The notes beneath the pieces are model-generated. The model was not told where the DNA came from, made no database searches, and saw only the letters and a program-made list of their open reading frames with translations. Below, piece after piece: positions 1 through 6,872 of a DNA stretch of 11,185 nucleotides (position 1 is its first letter; every line of letters starts with the position of its first letter). Both the position numbers and the translations under genes were made by a program. The stretch covers positions 1-11,185 of the forward strand of contig JALSPY010000145.1 of NCBI GenBank assembly GCA_026985705.1, written 5' to 3'. Source of the DNA: Hydrogenothermaceae bacterium. GTDB lineage: Bacteria; Aquificota; Aquificia; Aquificales; Hydrogenothermaceae.

Positions 1-1
1 A

Positions 2-502
2 CCAAGAGATATATCTATTTTGTCTGTAAAAGAAGTTCCTTTAGACTTCCACGCTAGATTTAGTGCAAAAGGCAAAACATATCTATATAAAATATACACT
101 GAACCTGACCCTTTTTTAGTTGGTAGGGCTTGGTATATATCTAAGGATTTTTCAGTAGAGCGAATACTAAAAGCATTAGATTTGATAAAAAATTCAGACT
201 GTTTATTAGCTTTATCCAAGGGAGATAAAATAGTAAAAAGAAAAGTTGATATTAGGGATATAAAGCTGAAGTTTGACGGAAAGATTTTAAATATAGAGAT
301 TACAGCATCACATTTTTTAAGATATATGGTAAGAAAAATTATAGCTCATTCTATTCAAGTAGGTTTTGGAAAATTATCTTTGGAAGAACTTTCAGAAATT
401 TTAAAGTCTAGAGACCCAACAAAAGCTATATTTATAGCTCCACCTGAGGGACTGTATTTAAAGGAAGTTTATTACAACCCTAAAGATTTAGTTAAAGAGT
501 AA
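2..502 (+). CDS. truA: tRNA pseudouridine(38-40) synthase TruA, 3' part (5' end outside window)
   Basis: Converts uridines 38-40 of the tRNA anticodon stem-loop to pseudouridine in the cytoplasm. The visible 166 residues match the C-terminal two thirds of TruA: the DFHARFSAKGKTYLYKIY stretch (Arg and Tyr that contact the target base in this family), then FLRYMVRKI, and a PPEGLYL block near the end. The reading frame is open back to the first bases of the window, and a TTG at 20-22 lies inside conserved sequence, so it is not the start. Family members are about 240-270 residues, so roughly 80-100 N-terminal residues are missing, including the motif carrying the catalytic aspartate. The gene ends 5 nt before scpA, so the two are probably cotranscribed. 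The identification is secure; whether the upstream part is intact cannot be seen. Confidence 0.93.
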   Translation, partial: PRDISILSVKEVPLDFHARFSAKGKTYLYKIYTEPDPFLVGRAWYISKDFSVERILKALDLIKNSDCLLALSKGDKIVKRKVDIRDIKLKFDGKILNIEITASHFLRYMVRKIIAHSIQVGFGKLSLEELSEILKSRDPTKAIFIAPPEGLYLKEVYYNPKDLVKE

Positions 503-507
503 GTTTA

Positions 508-1119
508 ATGGATAAATCTGTAGCTCCTTTTAATATAATTTTAAAACTGGTTATTAATGGAGAAATAGACCCTTGGAATGTTGATATAGTAGAATTAGCA
601 GATAAGTATATAAATGAAATAAAAAAACTAGATATCCCAGATTTTAAAACTGCATCAAAAATTATAAGTACCGCCGTTTTACTTTTAAAAATGAAAGCTA
701 ATGCCTTAGGTTTAGATACTGATAACAATAAAAAGAGAATAACTAAAAAGAGATTAATGGGAATAAAAAGATTTTATACTATTGAGGAAATCGCCCATAT
801 TTTAAAGGAATTTACAACTCCTCCAATACAGATTAAAGAGGATAAAAGAAAAAAGAGAAAAAGTTATAAGAGAAAAACAAAAAATAATAAATCCATAGAG
901 CTACCACCTCTGTTTAAAGCCACTCTTGAAGAAGCTATAGAGTTTTTAAAGGAAGAGTTAGAAAAATTAGATAGTGTAATCAGTTTTAAAGAGTTAGAAT
1001 ATCCTGATAAAGTTCAGAGCTTTGTTGCACTTCTCTTTTTAAACTATGAAAAGGTTATTAATCTATATCAAGAAAAACCCTTTGGTGAAATCATAATAGA
1101 AAAAAATAAAATTACTTAG
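508..1119 (+). CDS. scpA: Segregation and condensation protein A (kleisin)
   Basis: Kleisin subunit of the bacterial SMC-ScpAB complex, which organises and segregates the chromosome; it bridges the SMC heads and binds ScpB. Residues 6-66 are the typical ScpA N-terminal region: APFNIILKLVINGEIDPWNVDI, then a helix ending LLLKMKANAL. Residues 136-197 match the C-terminal winged helix, with SFVALLFLNYEKVINLYQE followed by PFGEIII. Between them lies a very basic linker (about 110-129). At 203 residues it is shorter than the usual roughly 250, the shortening falling in the middle. The ATG is chosen because the conserved N-terminus follows at once and the spacing to truA is 5 nt; only a weak AAAGAG precedes it, consistent with translational coupling. 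The scpB partner is not in the window. Confidence 0.88.
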   Translation: MDKSVAPFNIILKLVINGEIDPWNVDIVELADKYINEIKKLDIPDFKTASKIISTAVLLLKMKANALGLDTDNNKKRITKKRLMGIKRFYTIEEIAHILKEFTTPPIQIKEDKRKKRKSYKRKTKNNKSIELPPLFKATLEEAIEFLKEELEKLDSVISFKELEYPDKVQSFVALLFLNYEKVINLYQEKPFGEIIIEKNKIT

Positions 1120-1129
1120 TTAAAATTTT

Positions 1130-1159
1130 TCAACAGTCTAACCAAATATCAATTATAAT
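1130..1159 (+). promoter_or_regulatory. Candidate sigma-70 type promoter for asd
   Basis: A perfect TATAAT at 1154-1159 lies 18 bp downstream of TCAACA (1130-1135, 4 of 6 matches to TTGACA). It sits in the 76-nt gap between scpA and asd, 36 nt before the asd start. In AT-rich DNA TATAAT occurs by chance, so this rests on position and spacing only. Confidence 0.4.
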
Positions 1160-1195
1160 TTTATTCTGTTATAAAGAAATTAACTGGAGAGAAAA

Positions 1196-2215
1196 ATGGC
1201 TAAAGATGGATACAATGTAGCAATTCTTGGAGCAACAGGGGCAGTAGGTCAGACAATGATAAAAGTTTTAGAGGAAAGAAACTTTCCTATAAACGAATTA
1301 AGACTATTAGCATCACCAAGGTCAGCTGGTAAAGAATTAGAGTATATGGGATTAAAGTATAAAGTTGAGCCGGTTTCAGAAGAAGCTTTTGAAGGGATAG
1401 ATATTGCTCTATTCTCCGCAGGTGGTAGCAGAAGTAAAGAGTGGGCTCCTAAAGCTGTAGAAAAAGGAGCAATAGTAATAGATAACTCATCCGCTTTCAG
1501 AATGGACGATGATGTTCCATTAGTTGTTCCTGAAGTTAATCCGGAAGATGTTAAATGGCATAAAGGAATAATTGCAAATCCAAACTGTTCTACTATCCAA
1601 ATGGTTGTTGCTATAAATCCTATACATAAAGTTAAAATTATAAAGAGAGTTTTTGTTTCAACTTATCAAGCTGTTTCTGGTGCAGGAGCTAAAGCTATAG
1701 AAGATTTAAAAAACGAAACGAAGGCATTTTTTGAAGATAAATATTACTATCCTGAAGCACTACCATATCATATTGCTTTTAATGTGATACCACATATAGA
1801 TGTTTTCTTTGATAATGGATACACGAAAGAAGAGATGAAAATGATTAATGAAACGAGAAAGATTATGCATGCACCTGATATAAAAGTTTCTCCAACCTGT
1901 GTAAGGGTTCCTGTATTTACGGGACATAGTGAAGCTATTACAGTTGAAACAGAAGAACCTATTACACCTGAAGAAGCAAGGGAAATACTTAAAAATGCTC
2001 CCGGGGTTATAGTTGAGGATGACCCTAAAAACAATGTATATCCAATGCCTATAGATATTGCTGGAAAGGATGAAGTTTTTGTGGGAAGGATTAGAAAAGA
2101 TTTTGCTTTTGATAATGGATTATCTATGTGGGTTGTTGCTGATAATTTAAGGAAGGGTGCAGCAACAAATGCAGTTCAGATAGCAGAGTTATTAGTTGAG
2201 TATGAATTAGTATAG
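1196..2215 (+). CDS. asd: Aspartate-semialdehyde dehydrogenase
   Basis: NADPH-dependent conversion of aspartyl phosphate to aspartate semialdehyde, the branch point for lysine/diaminopimelate, threonine and methionine synthesis; cytoplasmic. The 339-residue protein has full family length. The nucleotide-binding N-terminus reads NVAILGATGAVGQ (residues 7-19); the catalytic Cys131 lies in NPNCST; Gln158 is in STYQAVSGAG; Arg237 and His244 are in the RVPVFTGHSEA block that binds substrate and supports catalysis. All residues expected for activity are present. GGAGAG (1186-1191) precedes the ATG by 4 nt, and the conserved glycine loop starts shortly after it, fixing the start. It stands alone with gaps of 76 and 149 nt on either side, so it is probably its own transcription unit. 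Confidence 0.97.
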   Translation: MAKDGYNVAILGATGAVGQTMIKVLEERNFPINELRLLASPRSAGKELEYMGLKYKVEPVSEEAFEGIDIALFSAGGSRSKEWAPKAVEKGAIVIDNSSAFRMDDDVPLVVPEVNPEDVKWHKGIIANPNCSTIQMVVAINPIHKVKIIKRVFVSTYQAVSGAGAKAIEDLKNETKAFFEDKYYYPEALPYHIAFNVIPHIDVFFDNGYTKEEMKMINETRKIMHAPDIKVSPTCVRVPVFTGHSEAITVETEEPITPEEAREILKNAPGVIVEDDPKNNVYPMPIDIAGKDEVFVGRIRKDFAFDNGLSMWVVADNLRKGAATNAVQIAELLVEYELV

Positions 2216-2231
2216 TTTATAGATATAAAAA

Positions 2232-2270
2232 TCTTTAAAATATCTTTTTCAACCTTTTTTCTTTTAAAGA
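2232..2270 (+). repeat. 9-bp perfect inverted repeat downstream of asd
   Basis: TCTTTAAAA (2232-2240) and its exact reverse complement TTTTAAAGA (2262-2270) flank a 21-nt pyrimidine-rich spacer holding two T-runs. It lies in the 149-nt asd to 82-residue-gene gap. It could be a weak transcription end or a binding site, but the stem is almost all A/T and no T-run follows it directly, so it is not a convincing intrinsic terminator. Confidence 0.25.
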
Positions 2271-2317
2271 AATATAAAGTTCATATCTCTTCTCTATCTA
2301 TTCTATTTAACTCAAAT

Positions 2318-2323
2318 TATAAT
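2318..2323 (+). promoter_or_regulatory. Candidate -10 element before the 82-residue gene
   Basis: A perfect TATAAT 41 nt before the start at 2365, in a gap where a new transcript is expected. No good -35 hexamer is seen 16-18 bp upstream, so the call is weak. Confidence 0.25.
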
Positions 2324-2364
2324 AAATTGTAGGTGGATAATAATAGCTTAAAGGAGTATAAATT

Positions 2365-2613
2365 ATGAATATAAAAGAAATAAAAGAGATTGCTAGAAAA
2401 TATTCATTGGAAAAGATAGAAGCATGTATAAATGAAGTTTTAGAAGATGGTAAAACTAGCTGTGAAGTTTCAGGGGATACTTTAGAGATGATAAATACTT
2501 TAGCTAAAGCTCAGTATGTTAAGGAGCTTATGGAGAAAAATGGTATGTCCGAAATAGAGGCAATAAGGGAGCTTGCTAGAAAAATTAGACAAATACAGGG
2601 ATTAGAAAAGTAA
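2365..2613 (+). CDS. Small conserved-looking hypothetical protein (82 aa)
   Basis: I do not recognise this family. It is a real gene by signal: AAGGAG (2351-2356) lies 8 nt before the ATG and it fills a gap between confident genes. The protein is soluble, charged and mostly helical. It opens with MNIKEIKEIARKYSLEKIEA and closes with a second amphipathic helix, EIEAIRELARKIRQI. The two halves carry a similar pattern (EIKEIARK near the start and IRELARKIRQ near the end). Two cysteines sit at residues 21 and 38, with no CxxC motif. There is no signal peptide, membrane segment or clear DNA-binding motif. A 67-nt gap separates it from the ATPase-like gene. The two-helix layout could fit a small adaptor or regulator, but that is only a guess. 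Confidence 0.7.
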   Translation: MNIKEIKEIARKYSLEKIEACINEVLEDGKTSCEVSGDTLEMINTLAKAQYVKELMEKNGMSEIEAIRELARKIRQIQGLEK

Positions 2614-2621
2614 AATGCTAT

Positions 2622-2648
2622 TTGAGATTTTAAATTTTAGCTTATAAC
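2622..2648 (+). promoter_or_regulatory. Possible promoter before the P-type ATPase-like gene
   Basis: TTGAGA (2622-2627, 5 of 6 to TTGACA) and TATAAC (2643-2648, 5 of 6 to TATAAT) have good hexamers but only a 15-bp spacer, shorter than ideal. They lie in the 67-nt gap upstream of the TTG start at 2681. Confidence 0.3.
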
Positions 2649-2663
2649 TTTTAAATAGTTTTT

Positions 2664-2673
2664 AAAGGGGGAG
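2664..2673 (+). promoter_or_regulatory. Strong ribosome binding site fixing a TTG start
   Basis: AAAGGGGGAG lies 7 nt upstream of TTG 2681-2683. This purine run is the reason for choosing TTG as the start of the ATPase-like protein; the first in-frame methionine codon lies far downstream, beyond the conserved N-terminal domain. Confidence 0.65.
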
Positions 2674-2680
2674 GTTTAGA

Positions 2681-5218
2681 TTGGCTAAATCTTTTCATTC
2701 TATATCTGTTAAAGAGAGTTTTCAGGAGTTAGACAGCTCAAACTACGGTTTGTTTGAGAATGAAGCTCAAAGAAGATTAAAAAGCATAGGATTAAATAAA
2801 ACAGAAAAACTTTCAAAAAGTTTTTTTACATTAATTATTCAAGAATTTAGTAAGCCCTTTATTTTTTTAGTTATTATTTCATTAGCTTTTCTCATTTATC
2901 TAAATAAAAATATAGAAGCTTCTATCGTTGCCTTTTTAGGGCTATTCTATGTTTTATTTAACTTTATATTTGAGTTTTACAGAAATAAACTTCTAAGATC
3001 TTTTGAAAAACTAACTGATATATATATTACCGTTATTAGAGATGGAAAAGAGAAAAAAGTACCTATAACAGAGTTAACCGTTGGAGATGTTGTTGTTTTG
3101 AAGAAAGGTGATTATATTCCTGCCGATATAAGACTTATAGAAACAGATAATCTTCTAGTTGATGAAAGGTTAATTACAGGTGAAACAATTCCAGTTAAAA
3201 AAAATGCAGATGTTATTTTAGATGAAAACACAAAAATTGAAGATAGAGAAAATATTCTTTTTAAGGGAAGTTATGTTTATGATGGTTATGGTAAGGGAGT
3301 AGTTTTTGCAGTTGGCAAAAACACTTACATAGATAAAAGTCGTAATTTATTAAAAAATTTAAAAAAGAAAAGTGGATTAAAAAGAAGTTTAGCTTTCTTT
3401 GTTATTCTATGGACATTAATTAACATAGGATTGATAGGTGGTTATATAGCTTACACTTACCTTTTTATAGGGAAATTAAATCTATTTAATCTAGCAGAGT
3501 TATCTATAAGCACAACAATCTCTCTTTTAGCTGAAGGTATATTTTTAGTATCTACAATACTAATATTGAGAGGAATTTTTTCTCTAATTAAAGAACAAAT
3601 ATATATAAAGGATTTAATTGTAAGTGAAAACATTCCTAAAGTTGAATATCTAGTTATTGATAAAGAGGGAGTTCTAGTAGATAACAGATATCAAGTGAAA
3701 GATTATAAAGGGGAAAATCTTTATCTCTTAATGTTGTCATCTGCCCTTTGTAATAATGCTACCGATGTGGAAGGTAATTCGTTAGACCTGTCTATAGTTA
3801 ACTGGTTAACACAAAAAAAATTCAATTGGAAACTTGCTAGAAACCAGTATAAAAAAGTTAAGGAGTTTAAAGATGATAAATTAGGAATAGAAATATCGGT
3901 TCATAATTTAAAAAACAGATATTTTATTTTTGCTAAAGGCTCTATAGATGGTATTTGGTTATTATCAAAAAATAAAGATGAAAAATTTTTAAACTGGTAT
4001 GAGGAGTTAAGCTCTAAAGGTTTAAAGGTTGTTGCTTATGGTTATGCTGAAACTGAAGAAGAGCCAAAGAGTATCAAAGATATTAGGCTATACTTTCTCG
4101 GCTTTATCGGTTTAGAAACAAAAATAAAGGAAGATGTGATAGACAAAATAAATGAGTTAAAACAATCAGGTAGAAGAATAATACTTATTACAGAGGATAA
4201 ACTGGAAGAGGCTTTAAATTTTGCTAAAGGCATTGGACTGTATAATGATGGAGATATATCCTTAACACACTCTAAAATATTAAATTATGAAGATAAAGAT
4301 TTATACAATATTTTAGAAAGATGTTCCGTTGTTGCTGAAGCTGTTCCAGAAGATAAAAAAAGAATTGTTAAAATCTTAAAATGGAAAAGAAAAACCGTTT
4401 TAGCTACAGGAAGATATATAGATGATGTTAACACATTGAATATGGCTGATGTAAGCATAGTTGACAAAAACTCCTTTGAAGCTTTAAAAAAAGTCTCTTC
4501 AATAATAACGGAAGATTTAAGTTTATCTAAGATTATAGAAACTTTAAAAATGGCTAGTGAGCTTAGAAAGAAAGTTAAAAATTCCCTAACTTATATAATC
4601 TCCACATCTATTCTTTCTACTGCTTTAATTGGGACTTTATACTTCTTAAAGGGAGTTTTATTATTTAAAATTTTACAGATTTTATGGTTAAAACTGTTTA
4701 CTGTTATAACTCTAACTAAAGGAATTCCATTTAGTAAGTTTGAAAACAGATATTTAGATATTCCAAAGAAAAAATTTATATTTAATTTCTCCCATATTTT
4801 AGATATTTTAAATACCTCGTTTTTTGCACTAGGATTAAATCTAGCTTTAGCTATATATATTTCTATATTCATTTCAGAAGAAAGGATTTATTCTGTCCTA
4901 TTCTTATCACTAGCCCTAACTAATATAGTTTTAGCTTTTCAGTATGCTAATAATATTCCTTTTTTCAGAAACCCTATTAGATATATCATCAACAACTTTT
5001 TTATAGTTTTCCTAATACTTATTTCAATTGTAGCATTAATTTTTGCATTCTACTTTATACCTGATATATTACAAATTGAAAGATTAAGCCAAAAACTGAT
5101 AATCTATTCAACAATCCCAGCATTGTTAACTTTTATAGTTGTGGAAATATCTAAATGGATAGATATGATTAATTTTTCTATAAAATTGAAAAAGAAGAAA
5201 AAATTAGGTTCTAGTTAG
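2681..5218 (+). CDS. P-type ATPase homologue with eroded catalytic motifs (possible pseudo-enzyme)
   Basis: An 845-residue membrane protein with the full layout of a P2/P3-like cation-pumping ATPase: N-terminal cation-ATPase region (about 5-58), two helices (about 58-98), actuator domain (about 110-215) with intact TGET at 166-169, two helices (about 236-297), P and N domains (about 322-610), and about six C-terminal helices (635-825). The phosphorylation loop DKTGTLT reads DKEGVLV (327-333): the Asp and Lys stay, both threonines are lost. The PEGLP membrane motif reads AEGIF (284-288), losing the ion-site proline. The TGD motif reads TED (504-506). The TGDGVNDAPAL hinge reads TGRYIDDVNTL (576-586), with Asp replaced by Arg. 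KGA survives as KGS (419-421), and PEDK (556-559) is intact. The frame is unbroken and lengths are normal, so this is not a decaying gene by frameshift. It may be an inactive or sensor-like relative, or a divergent pump; the ion is unknown. It ends 4 nt before ribD. Confidence 0.85.
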   Translation: MAKSFHSISVKESFQELDSSNYGLFENEAQRRLKSIGLNKTEKLSKSFFTLIIQEFSKPFIFLVIISLAFLIYLNKNIEASIVAFLGLFYVLFNFIFEFYRNKLLRSFEKLTDIYITVIRDGKEKKVPITELTVGDVVVLKKGDYIPADIRLIETDNLLVDERLITGETIPVKKNADVILDENTKIEDRENILFKGSYVYDGYGKGVVFAVGKNTYIDKSRNLLKNLKKKSGLKRSLAFFVILWTLINIGLIGGYIAYTYLFIGKLNLFNLAELSISTTISLLAEGIFLVSTILILRGIFSLIKEQIYIKDLIVSENIPKVEYLVIDKEGVLVDNRYQVKDYKGENLYLLMLSSALCNNATDVEGNSLDLSIVNWLTQKKFNWKLARNQYKKVKEFKDDKLGIEISVHNLKNRYFIFAKGSIDGIWLLSKNKDEKFLNWYEELSSKGLKVVAYGYAETEEEPKSIKDIRLYFLGFIGLETKIKEDVIDKINELKQSGRRIILITEDKLEEALNFAKGIGLYNDGDISLTHSKILNYEDKDLYNILERCSVVAEAVPEDKKRIVKILKWKRKTVLATGRYIDDVNTLNMADVSIVDKNSFEALKKVSSIITEDLSLSKIIETLKMASELRKKVKNSLTYIISTSILSTALIGTLYFLKGVLLFKILQILWLKLFTVITLTKGIPFSKFENRYLDIPKKKFIFNFSHILDILNTSFFALGLNLALAIYISIFISEERIYSVLFLSLALTNIVLAFQYANNIPFFRNPIRYIINNFFIVFLILISIVALIFAFYFIPDILQIERLSQKLIIYSTIPALLTFIVVEISKWIDMINFSIKLKKKKKLGSS

Positions 5219-5222
5219 TATT

Positions 5223-6347
5223 ATGAAAGATAGAGATTATAAATTTATGAAACTGGCTTTAGATTTAGCAGAAGAGAGAAAAGGTTTAACCCATCCAAAT
5301 CCAACTGTTGGTGCTGTAATAGAGAAAAATGGGGAAATATTAGGAATAGGTTCTCACAAAAAGGCAGGTTGTCCCCACGCAGAAAGGGAAGCAATAAAAG
5401 ATGCTCTAAAGAGAGGAAAAGATATATCAGGCTCTACCATGTATATAACACTTGAACCCTGTTGTCATTATGGTAGAACTCCACCATGTACAGATGCAAT
5501 TATTGACAACAGAATAAAGAGAGTTGTTGTTGCTACACTTGACCCTAATCCTCTCGTAGCCGGTAAAGGTGTAAATATACTAAAAGAAAAAGGTATAGAA
5601 GTTAAAGTAGGAGTTTTAGAAAAAGAAGCAAAAAAATTAAATGAAGATTTTTTTGTATATATCAAAGAAAAAAGACCATTTATAAATCTAAAATCTGCTG
5701 AAACTTTAGACGGCAAAATTGCAACAAGAACAGGTCATTCTAAATGGATAACAGGTAATGAAGCTAGAAAGTATGCACATATATTAAGGAAATATTCCTC
5801 TGCAGTAATGATAGGAGTTAATACAGCAATAAAAGACAATCCAGAGCTTACAGTTAGATATGTAAAGACTGAAAAACAGCCTTTAAGAGTTCTAATTGAT
5901 AAATATTTACTTACACCACTTAACTATAAAATTTTTAATAATAAGGCAAAAACGGTTGTGTTTACCTCAGAAAAAGCAAATAGAGAAAAATTAAGAGAAT
6001 TAGAAAAAAAAGAGAATGTAGAGGTTATTATACTTCATTTAGAAAAAAATAAATTTAAATTGGAAGATATTTTACAAGAACTGTATAAAAGAGAAGTAAT
6101 ACATATATTAGTGGAAGGAGGAAGGGGACTATTTACGGAATTTTTTAGAAAAGGATTATATGACAAATTATCCTTATTTATTGCTCCTAAAATACTAGGT
6201 GAGGATGGTTTGGATATTGTTGGAAGATTAGGAATAAATAATGTTTATGAAGCTCCATCTTTTGTGATAGATGAAATCAAAAAATTAGGAGAAGATATAT
6301 TTTTGGAGCTTTACCCTAAAAATAAAAGGAGTAAAAATCATGGTTAA
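5223..6347 (+). CDS. ribD: Bifunctional riboflavin biosynthesis protein RibD (deaminase/reductase)
   Basis: Catalyses two consecutive steps of riboflavin synthesis in the cytoplasm: deamination of the diaminopyrimidine ribosylamino phosphate, then NADPH-dependent reduction of its ribose. Residues 1-147 are the zinc deaminase domain, with the HAE motif (His52 zinc ligand, Glu54 catalytic) and PCCHYGRTPPCTDA (zinc cysteines Cys80 and Cys89). Residues 154-365 are the RibG-type reductase, with KSAETLDGKIA, MIGVNTAIKDNPELT and VEGG (297-300). At 374 residues it has the normal length and no key residue is missing. The ATG is 4 nt after the ATPase-like stop with only a weak Shine-Dalgarno, suggesting coupling. 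Its last 8 nt overlap the next gene. No FMN riboswitch-like sequence is seen upstream and other rib genes are absent here. Confidence 0.96.
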   Translation: MKDRDYKFMKLALDLAEERKGLTHPNPTVGAVIEKNGEILGIGSHKKAGCPHAEREAIKDALKRGKDISGSTMYITLEPCCHYGRTPPCTDAIIDNRIKRVVVATLDPNPLVAGKGVNILKEKGIEVKVGVLEKEAKKLNEDFFVYIKEKRPFINLKSAETLDGKIATRTGHSKWITGNEARKYAHILRKYSSAVMIGVNTAIKDNPELTVRYVKTEKQPLRVLIDKYLLTPLNYKIFNNKAKTVVFTSEKANREKLRELEKKENVEVIILHLEKNKFKLEDILQELYKREVIHILVEGGRGLFTEFFRKGLYDKLSLFIAPKILGEDGLDIVGRLGINNVYEAPSFVIDEIKKLGEDIFLELYPKNKRSKNHG

Positions 6348-6792
6348 AAGTTGGGAAGAAGTAAAAAATGCAATTAAAAATTTAAAAGATGTAAAAAAGT
6401 ATAAAATCAATGATATATTTAATTTACCAATATCAGCATTGTTAAAAATTAATGGAAATTACTTTATAGTAGAAAGAAAGAATCGCTATGAAGATTGGAC
6501 AGAGTATAAATTAAAAAACATTTTAAATAACTCAAAAAGCTATTTAGAGATAGAGGAAGATAGAAAAACATTATGGAAGAGAAGTAGTAGAGATGAAGAA
6601 ATTGAAATCCTTGAAAAGTTCTCCACTGGTAAATGCAACATTATAGAAACAGGAAGCACCGAAGAATACAGATACTATACTGTAAAATGTAATGGAAATT
6701 TATACTCTATAGAAGAGTATATGGAGGAAGATGGCTCTAAAGAGAAAGAAGTTTACAAATCAGAGGAGGTAAGAGAGCTTAAGCTTTTGTAG
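6340..6792 (+). CDS. DUF4178-like small protein
   Basis: A 150-residue soluble protein, function unknown. Residues about 35-80 (LLKINGNYFIVERK, then DWTEYKL, then YLEIEED and LW) resemble the DUF4178 beta-barrel-like domain, whose members carry a similar W-x-EY-x-L core. That assignment is from pattern memory and is moderately sure. A second half (about 95-146) repeats the theme loosely: YYTVKCNGNLYSIEEYMEEDG. There is no signal peptide or membrane helix. AAAGGAG (6326-6332) inside the end of ribD lies 7 nt before the ATG, and the gene overlaps ribD by 8 nt, so they are translationally coupled. DUF4178 proteins are often encoded beside membrane or envelope-maintenance proteins, which suits the membrane-anchored protein that follows. 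The end of this gene holds an AGGAGGT with no correctly placed start after it. Confidence 0.7.
   Translation: MVKSWEEVKNAIKNLKDVKKYKINDIFNLPISALLKINGNYFIVERKNRYEDWTEYKLKNILNNSKSYLEIEEDRKTLWKRSSRDEEIEILEKFSTGKCNIIETGSTEEYRYYTVKCNGNLYSIEEYMEEDGSKEKEVYKSEEVRELKLL
6764..6770 (+). promoter_or_regulatory. Orphan AGGAGGT Shine-Dalgarno-like sequence
   Basis: AGGAGGT sits inside the last codons of the DUF4178-like gene, exactly where a coupled downstream gene would carry its ribosome binding site, yet no ATG, GTG or TTG follows in the frame of the next protein. A TTG at 6787 is out of that frame and runs straight into TAG. It may be chance, since the codons encode Glu-Glu-Val, or the remnant of a start lost by a small indel. 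Confidence 0.35.
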
Positions 6793-6872
6793 ATAAAGAG
6801 ATAAATCTTTTAAATAAGAATAAAAGAAATTTTTTCTCTCTTCTATTTATATCAGCTTTAACACTATATGTT

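Noticed and set aside
20..22. TTG as the start of truA
   Set aside because: The frame is open to the window edge and the codon sits inside conserved TruA sequence, so the gene is simply truncated by the window.
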